Of a stretch of 64,000 nt of DNA, positions 52,905 through 62,183 are shown one piece after another. The first letter of the stretch is position 1, and every line of letters begins with the position of its first letter. The notes under the pieces are model-generated. The model was given only the letters and a program-made list of their open reading frames with translations. It had not been told where the DNA came from and did not search any database. The position numbers were made by a program, and so were the translations under genes. Location: positions 1-64,000 of the forward strand of contig CAJGBY010000009.1 in the NCBI GenBank assembly GCA_904501735.1, given 5' to 3'. This stretch comes from an uncultured Muribaculaceae bacterium. Lineage in GTDB: Bacteria > Bacteroidota > Bacteroidia > Bacteroidales > Muribaculaceae.

Positions 52905-55676
52905 TTAGATTACAATATTTACAATCTTGTTAGGAACCACAATCACCTTCTTAGGTGTTTTACCTTCCATCCATTTAGCCGATGATTCGTGAGCAAGAGC
53001 CATCTTTTCTACCTCTTCCTTAGAAGTTCCATTAGGCACTGACATATTGAAACGAGCCTTACCATTGAAAGAAATAGCATAATTTACACTTGCTTCAACA
53101 AGATATTCTTCGTTGCATACAGGCCACTTAGCATCACATACACTTGTAGTGTTACCAAGAGTGTGCCACAATTCTTCAGCAATGTGAGGAGCGAATGGAG
53201 CAAGAAGAACTACAAGATCGTTGTAGATTTCCTTGCTTACGCACTTCATTGCATTAAGTTCGTTTACACAAATCATAAATGCACTTACAGAAGTGTTGTA
53301 AGAGAAGTGTTCAATATCGAATGTTACCTTCTTAATCAACTTGTGAAGTGATTTCAATGCTTCAGGAGAAGCCTTTTCATCAACAAGTACACATTCATCA
53401 CCCTTAAAGAAAAGTCCCCAAAGTTTTTTCAAGAAACGATTCACACCATCGATACCATTAGTATCCCAAGGCTTACTTTGTTCAAGAGGACCAAGGAACA
53501 TTTCGTATAGACGAAGAGTGTCGGCTCCATATACTTCAACAATGTCGTCAGGATTTACAACATTGAACATTGACTTTGACATCTTTTCAACAGCCCAACC
53601 ACACACATACTTACCATCTTCAAGGATAAATTCAGCATCTTTGAATTCAGGACGCCAAGCCTTGAATTTTTCAAGATCAAGTACATCATTACTTACAATA
53701 TTCACATCAACATGAATTTGAGTAGTGTAGTAGTCTTTCTTTAGGTTGTAAGAAACAAAAGTATTAGTGTCCTTGATACGATATACAAAGTTAGAACGAC
53801 CTTGAATCATACCTTGGTTGATAAGCTTCTTGAATGGTTCTGGTTCACAAATGTAACCGAAGTCATACAAGAACTTATTCCAGAAGCGGCTATATATCAA
53901 GTGACCAGTAGCGTGTTCACAACCACCCACATAAAGGTCAACATTGCGCCAATATTCATTAGATTCTTTAGAAACCAAAGCATTTTCATTCTTTGGATCC
54001 ATATATCTCAAATAATAAGCCGATGAACCAGCAAAACCTGGCATAGTGTTAAGCTCAAGAGGACGACCATTCTTAGCTACCCAATTTTTAGCACGACCAA
54101 GAGGTGGTTCACCAGTTTCGGTAGGTAAGAATTTATCTACTTCAGGAAGAAGAAGAGGCATTTCATCAAGTTCAAGCACTTGAGGTTGGTTATTTTCATC
54201 ATAATATACTGGGAATGGTTCACCCCAATAGCGTTGACGGCTAAAAATAGCATCACGAAGACGATAATTAACCTTTACCTTACCAATACCAGCTTCCTTA
54301 ATGTAAACCTTAGTTTTTGCAATAGCTTCTTTTACTTGAAGACCATTAAGTTGAAGTTTGTCGTTAGAAGAATTAGCCATAATACCTTCCTTAGCATCAA
54401 AACTTTCTTCGCTAACATCACAACCTTCGATAAGAGGTACAATTTCAAGACCAAAGTGCTTAGCAAAAGCATAGTCACGACTATCGTGAGCAGGCACAGC
54501 CATAATAGCACCTGTACCATATCCAGCAAGTACATAATCGCTCACATAGATAGGAATATTTTTACCAGTAACAGGATTTACAGCATAAGAACCAGTGAAT
54601 ACACCCGAAACCTTCTTTTCTATCATGCGTTCACGCTCAGTCTTGTGTTTTACTTCATCAAGATAAGCATCAACAGCTTCTTTTTGATCATCGGTAACCA
54701 CAAGATTCACATATTCACTTTCGGGAGCAAGCACCATAAATGTTACACCAAAAATAGTGTCGGCACGAGTAGTGAAAATCTTTAGTTCAATATCTTTGTT
54801 GGCTACAGGGAAAAGCATTTCAGCACCTTCACTATAACCAATCCAGTTTCTTTGAGTTTCCTTGATAGAATCGCTCCAATCAACAGTATCAAGTCCCTTA
54901 AGAAGACGACCTGCATAAGCACTTACGCGCAAACACCATTGATACATCAATTTTTGTTCCACTGGATAACCACCACGCAAAGATACACCTTCGCTCACTT
55001 CATCGTTAGCAAGCACAGTACCAAGTTTAGGACACCAGTTAACCATAGTATTACCAAGATAAGCAATACGATAGTTCATAAGAATATCATTCTTTTCTTT
55101 TTGGCTGTAAGCATTCCATTCTTCAGCTGTGAAAGAAAGTTCTTCGGTGCAATGAGCATTGGCACCTTCGCTACCATTAGCAGCAAAATATTCTTCAAGT
55201 TGGCTAATAGGACAAGCCTTATCTAATTGAGTATTGAAATAGCTCTTGAACATTTGAGTAAATGCCCATTGAGTCCATTTATAATAAGAAGGTTCGCAAG
55301 TCTTAATTTCACGACTCCAATCATAGCAAAAACCAATCTTATCTAATTGTTCGCGATAGCGAGCAATATTTTGCATAGTAGTTACTTCAGGGTGTTGACC
55401 TGTTTGGATAGCATACTGTTCGGCAGGCAAACCATAAGCGTCATATCCCATAGGGTGAAGTACATTGAAACCTTGCAATCTCTTATATCTTGAATAAATA
55501 TCAGAAGCAATATATCCAAGTGGGTGACCAACATGTAGCCCTGCACCAGAAGGATAAGGGAACATATCAAGCACATAATACTTAGGACGACTGTTGTCTA
55601 CTTCGGTCTTATAAGTATTGTTTTCTTTCCAATACTGTTGCCAACGCTTCTCAATATCTTTATGATTATATTCCAT
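52905..55676 (-). CDS. leuS: Leucine-tRNA ligase
   Basis: A 923-residue class Ia synthetase. HIGH-type motif MFPYPSGAGLHVGHPLGY near residue 38-55, the CP1 editing domain between ~240 and 440 (TTRADTIFGVTFMVLAPE; DSRDYAFAKHF), a WCPKLGTVLANDEV motif near 215, and KMSKS in VEKMSKSMFNVVNPDD near 695. The C-terminal anticodon-binding and RagA-like regions follow. A stretch after the zinc-like region (~130-185) is longer than in E. coli, as in other Bacteroidetes. It sits alone before the rdgB run, with a terminator between. Confidence 0.98.
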   Translation of the reverse strand: MEYNHKDIEKRWQQYWKENNTYKTEVDNSRPKYYVLDMFPYPSGAGLHVGHPLGYIASDIYSRYKRLQGFNVLHPMGYDAYGLPAEQYAIQTGQHPEVTTMQNIARYREQLDKIGFCYDWSREIKTCEPSYYKWTQWAFTQMFKSYFNTQLDKACPISQLEEYFAANGSEGANAHCTEELSFTAEEWNAYSQKEKNDILMNYRIAYLGNTMVNWCPKLGTVLANDEVSEGVSLRGGYPVEQKLMYQWCLRVSAYAGRLLKGLDTVDWSDSIKETQRNWIGYSEGAEMLFPVANKDIELKIFTTRADTIFGVTFMVLAPESEYVNLVVTDDQKEAVDAYLDEVKHKTERERMIEKKVSGVFTGSYAVNPVTGKNIPIYVSDYVLAGYGTGAIMAVPAHDSRDYAFAKHFGLEIVPLIEGCDVSEESFDAKEGIMANSSNDKLQLNGLQVKEAIAKTKVYIKEAGIGKVKVNYRLRDAIFSRQRYWGEPFPVYYDENNQPQVLELDEMPLLLPEVDKFLPTETGEPPLGRAKNWVAKNGRPLELNTMPGFAGSSAYYLRYMDPKNENALVSKESNEYWRNVDLYVGGCEHATGHLIYSRFWNKFLYDFGYICEPEPFKKLINQGMIQGRSNFVYRIKDTNTFVSYNLKKDYYTTQIHVDVNIVSNDVLDLEKFKAWRPEFKDAEFILEDGKYVCGWAVEKMSKSMFNVVNPDDIVEVYGADTLRLYEMFLGPLEQSKPWDTNGIDGVNRFLKKLWGLFFKGDECVLVDEKASPEALKSLHKLIKKVTFDIEHFSYNTSVSAFMICVNELNAMKCVSKEIYNDLVVLLAPFAPHIAEELWHTLGNTTSVCDAKWPVCNEEYLVEASVNYAISFNGKARFNMSVPNGTSKEEVEKMALAHESSAKWMEGKTPKKVIVVPNKIVNIVI

Positions 55677-56214
55677 AATGATGTTTAATTGTATATATTG
55701 TTTTTTACTTTTTTATTTCTTTACCAATAAGCAATAATTAAAATACTCAAATATATATGCCATCATCAATAGGTGTATCTACACAACCTTTTCAACATGT
55801 ATCATATATATTTATTTTTTATTTTTCTTTTAAAATTTATTTTTATGTTGGTTATTATAGCCTGTTGATATGTGTGATAACTTTTTAGCTTTTTTCTTGC
55901 ATATTAAGTTATTAAACTATTGATAGAAGTAATTAATACTTTATAAACAATCGTTTGTTTTGAAAATCAATAGTTTGCAAACTTTATCAACATCTTGTTA
56001 ATAATACGCAAAGTTAATAATTTTCTATGTATTACTCTATTAAAAATTGTAGAAAACCATGTTAAAAGCATATTAAAAATTAAATGCTAACTATTTTGCT
56101 TAATTTAGATAGGTTTATATAAACCGTTGATTATTAAAATCAAAATTATTAGATATGTTTTTATAAAAAAGTTTTTAAATGCTTTTCACAGGTTATTAAC
56201 AAGTTGTTGATAGT

Positions 56215-56244
56215 TTTGATAAACACATATATTTTGTAATTTTG
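56215..56244 (+). promoter_or_regulatory. Promoter of the TrmH-type gene (TTTG, 18 bases, TAATTTTG)
   Basis: TTTG, 18 bases, TAATTTTG, 24 bases before the ATG. The box-like TGTTGATAG sits just upstream of the -33 site. Confidence 0.7.
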
Positions 56245-56268
56245 CAGTTGCTTATTAAAATATAGATA

Positions 56269-56805
56269 ATGAAAAAGAAATCAATGAGCGATCTTCATCG
56301 AGTGAGTTGCGATGAATTTAAAAAAGCTCCTAAAATGCCCCTTGTGGTAATTCTTGATGATGTGCGCAGTCTTAATAATATAGGATCTATATTTCGTACT
56401 GCCGATGGTTTTGCTGTAGAGAGTCTATATCTCTGTGGTATAACGGCTTGTCCACCCAGTGTAGAAATACATAAAACAGCATTAGGAGCCGAAGAATCGG
56501 TAGAATGGCACTACTGTGAAGATGTGTGCGATGCTATCAATGAACTCAAATGCAAAGGTTACAAAATATGTGCTATTGAGCAAGTAGAAGGTAGTATAAG
56601 TCTTGAACAATTTATTATCAACGATTGTGAAAAATATGCTGTAATACTTGGTAACGAAGTGAAAGGAGTGCAGCAAAAGGCTGTAGATGCCAGTGATTAT
56701 TGCATTGAGTTACCTCAATATGGTACTAAACACTCATTAAATGTGTCAATAACTGCTGGTATAGTGATGTGGGAGTTTTTAAATAAACTCGGTATAAAGG
56801 ATTAA
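56269..56805 (+). CDS. TrmH/SpoU family RNA 2'-O-methyltransferase
   Basis: A 178-residue knotted methyltransferase lacking the N-terminal substrate domain. SpoU motif 1 is LDDVRSLNNIGSIFRTADGFAVESLYLCG near residue 28-55, motif 2 is YAVILGNEVKGVQQKAVD near 125, and motif 3 is IELPQYGTKHSLNVSITAGIVMWEF near 150. It transfers a methyl group from SAM to the ribose 2'-OH of a tRNA or rRNA; which site is unknown. It lies inside the box-rich AT zone and ends in a hairpin made partly of those boxes. Confidence 0.93.
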   Translation: MKKKSMSDLHRVSCDEFKKAPKMPLVVILDDVRSLNNIGSIFRTADGFAVESLYLCGITACPPSVEIHKTALGAEESVEWHYCEDVCDAINELKCKGYKICAIEQVEGSISLEQFIINDCEKYAVILGNEVKGVQQKAVDASDYCIELPQYGTKHSLNVSITAGIVMWEFLNKLGIKD

Positions 56806-56828
56806 TAATAAGTGCTTTATAAGTTATT

Positions 56829-56871
56829 AATGTGGGTTATTAACAATATGTTGATAATCCACATTTTTATT
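56829..56871 (+). terminator. Hairpin after the TrmH-type gene, built from box motifs
   Basis: AATGTGG + TTATTAACA pairs with TGTTGATAA + CCACATT around a 3-base loop, followed by TTTTATT. It works as a terminator shape but also contains two head-to-head DnaA-box-like motifs. Confidence 0.65.
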
Positions 56872-56979
56872 GGGTATAATAAGGTGTTGATTGTTGATAA
56901 GTGTGATAATAAATATGTTAATAGTAAATTTTATATTTGTATAAATAATTTATTATCAATAGCTTAATATAAAAAATTA

Positions 56980-57005
56980 GGTTATTAACAACTATGTTAA
57001 TAACC
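56980..57005. repeat. Perfect inverted repeat of TTATTAACA boxes
   Basis: GGTTATTAACA and TGTTAATAACC form an 11-bp perfect stem with a 4-base loop. On the minus strand TAACCTAATTTTT follows, so it could also end transcription coming from the right. Confidence 0.65.
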
Positions 57006-57031
57006 TAATGTAAGTATAAAAAATAAGTGTA

Positions 57032-57664
57032 TTAAATAGTACCTTGTTCAACACGAACGCACACTCTTTCTATCACAGCATCTTTCTTATCTTTTTCGGG
57101 ATTATATCCGTCTTTCATGTTTACACCGAAGAAGCGTCCGAAAGTTTGCCAAAATCCAGCTCTAAAGCTACCAAGAAAAGCCTTTACTATATTATAGCTT
57201 GATTGATTGGTTTCGCGGTTGATAAGTTTGATGAGCATCTTACCCTGGCTGCGTGTGAACTTTTTCATCACAGGTTTATATTGCTCAAAAATTTCTTTTT
57301 CAAATTGTTTCAAGTATTGTTCCTTTTCTTTTTTAGTGGGAAAAGTTTCGAGGTATTCGTAAGTTTCAAGTAGAGTTGTGCAAATAAGTTTGGCATAAGG
57401 AAGAGTTTTCTTTACATCTCTAACGGTGCGCCAGTAAAATTCTTCTTCCTTTTTATTTTTAAAGCGTTCGTAAGGAAACACAACGATAGGTCGAAAAACA
57501 ATCATACACACAGTGTCGCCAGTAGCTTCTTCAACGAAGTGATATTTGCCTTCGTAGACTTTGCGCAGTGGAGAAAGTTCTTCGGGTGCGTGGTCAATAG
57601 TTTGAGCCGACATAAAATTTATGCCAGCAATGAGTAATACTATGTATAAAAACCACTTTTTCAT
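57032..57664 (-). CDS. DUF4294 family secreted protein
   Basis: A 210-residue exported protein (signal ends INFMSA then QTIDH). The core VCMIVFRPIVVFPYERFKNKKEEEFYWRTVRDVKKTLPYAKLICTTLLETYEYLETFPTKKEKEQYLKQFEKE (residues ~52-120) and FTRSQGKMLIKLINRETNQSSYNIVKAFLGSFRAGFWQTFGRFFG (~135-180) match DUF4294, a Bacteroidetes-only family of unknown function. The later part is amphipathic and helical, suggesting contact with membranes or a large partner. Confidence 0.88.
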   Translation of the reverse strand: MKKWFLYIVLLIAGINFMSAQTIDHAPEELSPLRKVYEGKYHFVEEATGDTVCMIVFRPIVVFPYERFKNKKEEEFYWRTVRDVKKTLPYAKLICTTLLETYEYLETFPTKKEKEQYLKQFEKEIFEQYKPVMKKFTRSQGKMLIKLINRETNQSSYNIVKAFLGSFRAGFWQTFGRFFGVNMKDGYNPEKDKKDAVIERVCVRVEQGTI

Positions 57665-57979
57665 TCCTTTTCACTTAACAACGCAAAAATAGAATAAAGA
57701 TTTCAAAGAGTAGCAATATATAATATTAAATAATGCAATTAAAGGGAAAAGAGGTATTTTTTAGGTTATAAAAGTAAAAAAATATGGTAAAAAGAGGGCA
57801 AAATTTAGCTATTTGGAAAATTATATATACTTTGCTATGTAAAAAATACACAATCTAATTTTTAAAGTAAAAGAATATGAATTTAAATGAAATTTTAAAC
57901 GGATTTAGAGTTAGTCATCATTTTTTGAAAGGTTTGTTTTGCAATAGCAAAGGAGAATATAATTTATAATTTATAATTT

Positions 57980-58316
57980 ATGCAAGACCCTAATGATAGA
58001 TGGTACATTGATATGCCATGGAATGGAAATCGTGGAAACTTAGAGATGGTGTGTGTTGCCGATGATTTGCTTTCATTTCTTGACACTGAGAAGAAGCATA
58101 GAGTGGAAATAGAAGTTGTGACATCAGAAATATAAGGAAATGCCTGAATATTTCTATTGCGATCAAATAAGCAAATCGATGACAGGAGGTTCTTTATATT
58201 ATGTAAAGGATTTAGTAGAAAAATATGGATATGTCCGGTTACATTGTGCGTTATTGGCGAATATCCACGATATATTTACATCAAGAAAAAGTAAGATGTA
58301 TACCTTATATATATAA
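57980..58316 (+). pseudogene. Probable frameshifted small gene in two pieces
   Basis: Two short reading frames lie end to end in different frames. The first gives 51 residues (MQDPNDRWYIDMPWNGNRGN, then LEMVCVADDLLSFL). The second, from an ATG five bases after the first stop, gives 58 residues (MPEYFYCDQISKSMTGGSLY then YVKDLVEKYGYVRLHCALLA). The second frame is open for several codons upstream of its ATG, so one indel near 58120-58135 would join them into a ~105-residue protein. Both pieces have protein-like composition. No family could be named with confidence. A third tiny frame (30 residues) lies at 57877-57969, and otherwise the 690-base gap around them is AT-rich and featureless. Confidence 0.4.
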
Positions 58317-58322
58317 GGTGAA

Positions 58323-58355
58323 AAAAAGCTATGTGCTCAATGCACATAGCTTTTT
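58323..58355. terminator. Bidirectional terminator before the WYL gene stop
   Basis: GCTATGTGC and GCACATAGC with five A and five T outside form a 14-bp stem with a 5-base loop. Confidence 0.9.
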
Positions 58356-59251
58356 CATTTATATTTTTCGAGTGATGATTTTAGTTGTTCAACTACCAAT
58401 GCTTGTAGTTCGGGCGGAGACATCACTTGCACATCTTCACCATGTGATAGAATTTCGGCCACAAGATCATTAGTTATAAAAAGTTTGTAATAAAAATAAG
58501 AAAATTGGTCGTGTACTTCTTCTGTTTGACTATGATGAAGAGGTAGAGCGCGTAAATACTTAGATTTATTAGGCGAAACTTTAAGTTTGACCATCTTTGC
58601 TCGTCCTTTACTTGTCATAATACCGAAACAGTCCTCAAAATAATTAGAAGCATTAAAGCTATCGGGAAGAACGAAAGTTTCGGGATTAATAATAAGATCA
58701 CTAATGCGGTCGAGCGAATAAGTTTTGATTTTATGGTCTTTCAAATTATATCCTATTACATACCATAGCTGCTTAAAAAGTCGCACACAATAAGGGTGGA
58801 TAGAAACTTCATAAGAAGGATTCACTCTATTGTAGGCAAGGTAGGTAAAAGTGATACGATTGGAACCCTTAAGAGCTTGCATAACAGTGGGAAGATTCAC
58901 GCGAGCCGAAGGTACATTCTCAAGCAATATGCGGTCGCTAAAATTTTGCGAACCACTGAGCATATTACTCATCGAAGCCGAATCGAGAAGAAGGTTAAGC
59001 AAACGAGAAGCATTTTCGCTACCATCGTTAGCTATATAATATTCGAATGTTGACGGGTCGTTTTCTATTTCTATATTTAATATTTCGGCTATACCTTGTC
59101 TATAATTATAGAAAGAGCGTCGCGACATAGGATTACCGTCGGATAAAGAAGAGTTCACCCACAAGTTATTGAGTTCCTCGCGGGTGATTCTTCCATATCT
59201 TTGGATAGTGTCGGCTATCCAAATGTATTTATTGATAATGTTTTTTGCCAT
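58355..59251 (-). CDS. WYL-domain transcriptional regulator
   Basis: A 298-residue protein. The N-terminal helix-turn-helix region (MAKNIINKYIWIADTIQRYGRITREELNNLW, then SRRSFYNYRQGIAEIL, residues 1-60) should bind DNA. The WYL domain lies at ~125-205, with ITFTYLAYNR, VSIHPYCVRLFKQLWYVIGYNLKDHKIKTYSLDRISDL; the LWYVIGY part matches the family name motif. A C-terminal WCX-like extension (VKLKVSPNKSKYLRALPLHHSQTE) follows. WYL domains sense small molecules or single-stranded nucleic acid. It starts 11 bases after the symporter gene, so it is likely the third gene of that unit. Confidence 0.9.
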   Translation of the reverse strand: MAKNIINKYIWIADTIQRYGRITREELNNLWVNSSLSDGNPMSRRSFYNYRQGIAEILNIEIENDPSTFEYYIANDGSENASRLLNLLLDSASMSNMLSGSQNFSDRILLENVPSARVNLPTVMQALKGSNRITFTYLAYNRVNPSYEVSIHPYCVRLFKQLWYVIGYNLKDHKIKTYSLDRISDLIINPETFVLPDSFNASNYFEDCFGIMTSKGRAKMVKLKVSPNKSKYLRALPLHHSQTEEVHDQFSYFYYKLFITNDLVAEILSHGEDVQVMSPPELQALVVEQLKSSLEKYK

Positions 59252-59262
59252 AAAAGGCGTGA

Positions 59263-60720
59263 TTACACTTCTTCAGCTTTTTCTTTCTTAGCGATAAGAG
59301 CAAGACCAACTACTGTTACAAATGCGTTAAGCAATAGCAATTCGAAGCTCATTACATAACCAAATGAGTTAAGCAACCAATCTTGAACGAAGTAGCACAC
59401 TACTGGTGAAGCTACGCACACGAATGGAACAAGGGCGTCGCGTACTTTGTTCTTGATGAACATACCGAACACGAACAAACCAAGGATAGGACCATAAGTG
59501 TAGCTTGCTATAGAGTAAACAGCGCTGATAGCGTCTTGGCTATTCAAGTAGTAGAACACGATGATTACAAGAGCCATCACTACAGCCATTGAAATATGTA
59601 CCATTTCGCGCTTTGACTTTTCTTTGCTCTTGTCTTCTTTTTCGTGAGTTTTTAGGATATCAACTGTGAAAGAAGTAGTAAGAGCTGTAAGAGCTGAACC
59701 AGCAGCTGAGTAAGCAGCAGCGCAAAGACCAAGAATGAATAGGATACCTACATAGATAGGCATTGTGCCACCTGCAGCGATAAGACCAAACAAGTCGTCG
59801 CTCTTATCAGCAGAGATATTCATCTTACCAGCATATTGGTAAAGAAGAACACCAAGGCATAGGAACAAACCTACTACGAATACTTGAGTAACTGCACTTA
59901 CAAGCATATTCTTTTGTGATTCCTTGAAGTTCTTACAAGCAAGATTGCGTTGCATCATGTCTTGGTCAAGACCACAAGTAGCAATTACCATGAAGATACC
60001 AGCAATGAATTGCTTCCAGAAGTAAGTACCTTCCTTAGGATTATCGAAGTAGAATAGTTTGCTGTTAGGATCGTCGGCAATAGCACCAAAGATATCAACA
60101 AAGTTATAGCCAAGGCTATTAGCGATGATGATGATACAAAGTACTACCGATGCCACAAGGCAGAATGATTTCAAAGTATCGGTCCAGATAACTGTTTTCA
60201 CACCACCTTGCTTAGTGTAAAGCCAAATAAGAGCTACTGTGAAAAGTACATTCACTTCGAAAGGAATGCCAAGAGGAGCGAATACCAATGCTTGAAGAGT
60301 TACACACACTACATAGAAACGCACTGCAGCACCAAGCATCTTAGAAACGAAGAAGAACCAAGCGCCACTCTTGTGAGTGCTTGAACCGAAGCGTTGTGCA
60401 AGATATCCATAGATTGACACAAGATTACGCTTGTAGAACATTGGTACAAGCATAAATGCTATCACTGCATAACCAATGATAAAACCAAATTGCATTTGAA
60501 GATAAGAGAAACCCTTAGCTTCAACCATACCAGGAACTGATACGAATGTTACGCCCGAAATGGCTGCACCCATTGTTGCAAAAGATACAATCCACCAAGG
60601 AGCTTTCACACTGTCGGCATAGAAACCAGCATCTTTGCTCTTACGGTTAGCCAAGAATGTGATAAGGAAAAGTAGGCAAAAGTAACCTACAATTGTTGCT
60701 AATACTACCCAAGGAGTCAT
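59263..60720 (-). CDS. Sodium/solute symporter (SSS family)
   Basis: A 485-residue membrane protein with about 13 predicted helices. Family marks: PWWIVSFATMGAAISGVTFVSVPG near residue 40, RNLVSIYGYLAQRFG near 108, a cytoplasmic-side GLDQDMMQRNLACKN near 255, and CAAAYSAAGSALTALTTSFTVDIL near 330. It would import a small organic solute with sodium. Placed between a NamZ-like muramidase gene (34 bases upstream) and a WYL regulator, it may carry a peptidoglycan sugar; this is inference from context. Confidence 0.9.
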   Translation of the reverse strand: MTPWVVLATIVGYFCLLFLITFLANRKSKDAGFYADSVKAPWWIVSFATMGAAISGVTFVSVPGMVEAKGFSYLQMQFGFIIGYAVIAFMLVPMFYKRNLVSIYGYLAQRFGSSTHKSGAWFFFVSKMLGAAVRFYVVCVTLQALVFAPLGIPFEVNVLFTVALIWLYTKQGGVKTVIWTDTLKSFCLVASVVLCIIIIANSLGYNFVDIFGAIADDPNSKLFYFDNPKEGTYFWKQFIAGIFMVIATCGLDQDMMQRNLACKNFKESQKNMLVSAVTQVFVVGLFLCLGVLLYQYAGKMNISADKSDDLFGLIAAGGTMPIYVGILFILGLCAAAYSAAGSALTALTTSFTVDILKTHEKEDKSKEKSKREMVHISMAVVMALVIIVFYYLNSQDAISAVYSIASYTYGPILGLFVFGMFIKNKVRDALVPFVCVASPVVCYFVQDWLLNSFGYVMSFELLLLNAFVTVVGLALIAKKEKAEEV

Positions 60721-60754
60721 TTCTGTTAATTTTTTTATTATTTATAGTTCTTAA

Positions 60755-61936
60755 TTATTCAGCATAAAGAAGATAAGGACGGCGTTGTTGCTTGAAGCTT
60801 TCTACATCGTCGGCCCAAGTAGCCTTGATTTCGGCAGCAGTCTTACCTTGCTTGATCATCTTGCGAATGTCGCCATCACCGATAAGTAGTTCGAAGAAGC
60901 TACGGAAGAAGTGGTCGTCAAGGTTAAGATTTTTATACGCGTCGATAACAAATTCAAGATTTACACCCATAGCGATAGCTTCATCTTCGGTGATGTTAGA
61001 AAGGTCAACACCGTAGCATTCGCGATCAAGTTGAGGTGGGAATTTAGCACCATCAACACTGCGAGGAGTAAACTTATAGTCGTAACCCTTCATGTTAGGG
61101 TGTCCGTAGCAAAGGAAAGGCTTGTCAGTACCACGACCGAGGCTCACTGGAGTAGCTTCAAAGTAGCAAGTAGCAGGATACAAGTAGATAGCAAGCATAT
61201 CTCTCAAGTTAGGAGATGGAGCGATAGGCAAGCGATAACGAGTTTGGTGAGTATAGTTTTTACACTTGATGACATGAAGTTTGTTGTCGGCAATCTTAAG
61301 ATTATCCTTCAACCAACCTTCGCCATTAGCCATAACAGCGATTTCTCCCATAGTAAGACCATGCACAACAGGAATTGGAGCATAACCAACGCCTGATTTA
61401 TATTTCATGTCAAGGATAGGACCATCGACATACATACCATTAGGATTAGGACGGTCAAGAACCATGAATTCCTTACCATAGCTTGCAGCCGCTTCCATAA
61501 GTTTCATCATTGTAACATAGTAAGTGTAGTAACGCAAACCTACATCTTGAATGTCGACAACGAAAATGTCAAATTTTGCCATAGTTTTCTTGCTTGGCAT
61601 AGAGCTTTTACCATCGTAAAGCGAAGCGATAGGAATACCAGTTTGAGCATCAACACTGCTTGATACATGTTCACCAGCATCAGCTTTACCACGGAAACCG
61701 TGTTCAGGTGAGAAGATAGTGGTTACATTGATGCCATTTTCGAGCATAATGTCGAGAGTGTGCTTATCGCCCACCATACCAGTGTGGTTGCTAAGAATAG
61801 CTACGCGTTTGCCTTTTAGCAAAGGTACATATTCCTTCACTTGAGCAGCACCTACTTCAACAGCTTTTTCAGCGTATGCGCTCATTGACACAAGTGCCAT
61901 AAAAACGGCAAAAAATAGTCCTTTTAAAATTTTCAT
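60755..61936 (-). CDS. namZ: DUF1343 protein, NamZ-like exo-beta-N-acetylmuramidase
   Basis: A 393-residue exported protein (signal ends MSAYA then EKAVE). GKRVAILSNHTGMV near residue 40, FSPEHGFRGKADAGEHV near 77, FDIFVVDIQDVGLRYYTYYVTMMKLMEAA near 123, DRPNPNG near 160, VHGLTMGEIAVMANGEGWL near 190, and FEATPVSLGRGTDKPF near 258 are the conserved blocks of DUF1343, in which NamZ removes terminal MurNAc from peptidoglycan fragments. Activity is inferred from family. First gene of the unit with the symporter and WYL regulator; has a full promoter. Confidence 0.87.
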   Translation of the reverse strand: MKILKGLFFAVFMALVSMSAYAEKAVEVGAAQVKEYVPLLKGKRVAILSNHTGMVGDKHTLDIMLENGINVTTIFSPEHGFRGKADAGEHVSSSVDAQTGIPIASLYDGKSSMPSKKTMAKFDIFVVDIQDVGLRYYTYYVTMMKLMEAAASYGKEFMVLDRPNPNGMYVDGPILDMKYKSGVGYAPIPVVHGLTMGEIAVMANGEGWLKDNLKIADNKLHVIKCKNYTHQTRYRLPIAPSPNLRDMLAIYLYPATCYFEATPVSLGRGTDKPFLCYGHPNMKGYDYKFTPRSVDGAKFPPQLDRECYGVDLSNITEDEAIAMGVNLEFVIDAYKNLNLDDHFFRSFFELLIGDGDIRKMIKQGKTAAEIKATWADDVESFKQQRRPYLLYAE

Positions 61937-61979
61937 GAGATTTTTTAGTTGTTATTGTCCGTATTATAGGTAATTTGTG

Positions 61980-62010
61980 CAAAATTAGCTTAAATCCCCT
62001 CAATTACAAA
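61980..62010 (-). promoter_or_regulatory. namZ promoter (TTTG, 19 bases, TAATTTTG)
   Basis: Full-match Bacteroidetes promoter on the minus strand, 43 bases before the ATG. Confidence 0.8.
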
Positions 62011-62149
62011 AAGTTTAATCACCTTTTTTATAAAATTAGAAGATATAATAAGTAAAAAAACTGCATTTTAAATTTAAAATGTAGTAAAATAATTACAATG
62101 TTTCGAGAGTGTGTAAATAATGGATACAAAAAAATTAAATGAAAGCATA

Positions 62150-62157
62150 TACCTTTG
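62150..62157 (+). promoter_or_regulatory. -7 element of the AT-rich three-gene cluster
   Basis: TACCTTTG matches TAnnTTTG, 26 bases before the first ATG. No clear -33 element; this may mean activator dependence. Confidence 0.5.
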
Positions 62158-62183
62158 TGGTAAATAATTAAAAAGTAAAAAAT

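Larger units (their letters stand above)
55677..57031. other. AT-rich zone with TTATYAACA boxes: candidate chromosomal origin
   Basis: Two non-coding stretches, 55677-56268 and 56806-57031, flank the TrmH-type gene. Eight exact copies of TTATYAACA (either strand) lie at 55984, 55996, 56193, 56837, 56849, 56892, 56982 and 56995, plus near matches at 55863, 55941, 56205 and 56916. Several are paired head to head. TTATYAACA differs by one or two bases from the DnaA box TTATCCACA. A perfect palindrome GGTTTATATAAACC lies at 56112-56125. GC skew on the plus strand appears negative to the left and positive to the right. dnaA itself is not here. No coding signal was seen in the 592-base gap. Confidence 0.5.

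Noticed and set aside
54180..54785. A 201-codon open frame on the plus strand opposite leuS
   Set aside because: It lies wholly inside leuS on the other strand and its composition is that of an antisense reading; leuS is unmistakable.
57877..57969. A 30-residue open frame (MNLNEILNGFRVSHHF...)
   Set aside because: Too short and without homologue, promoter or conserved context; kept only as a remark in the gap description.
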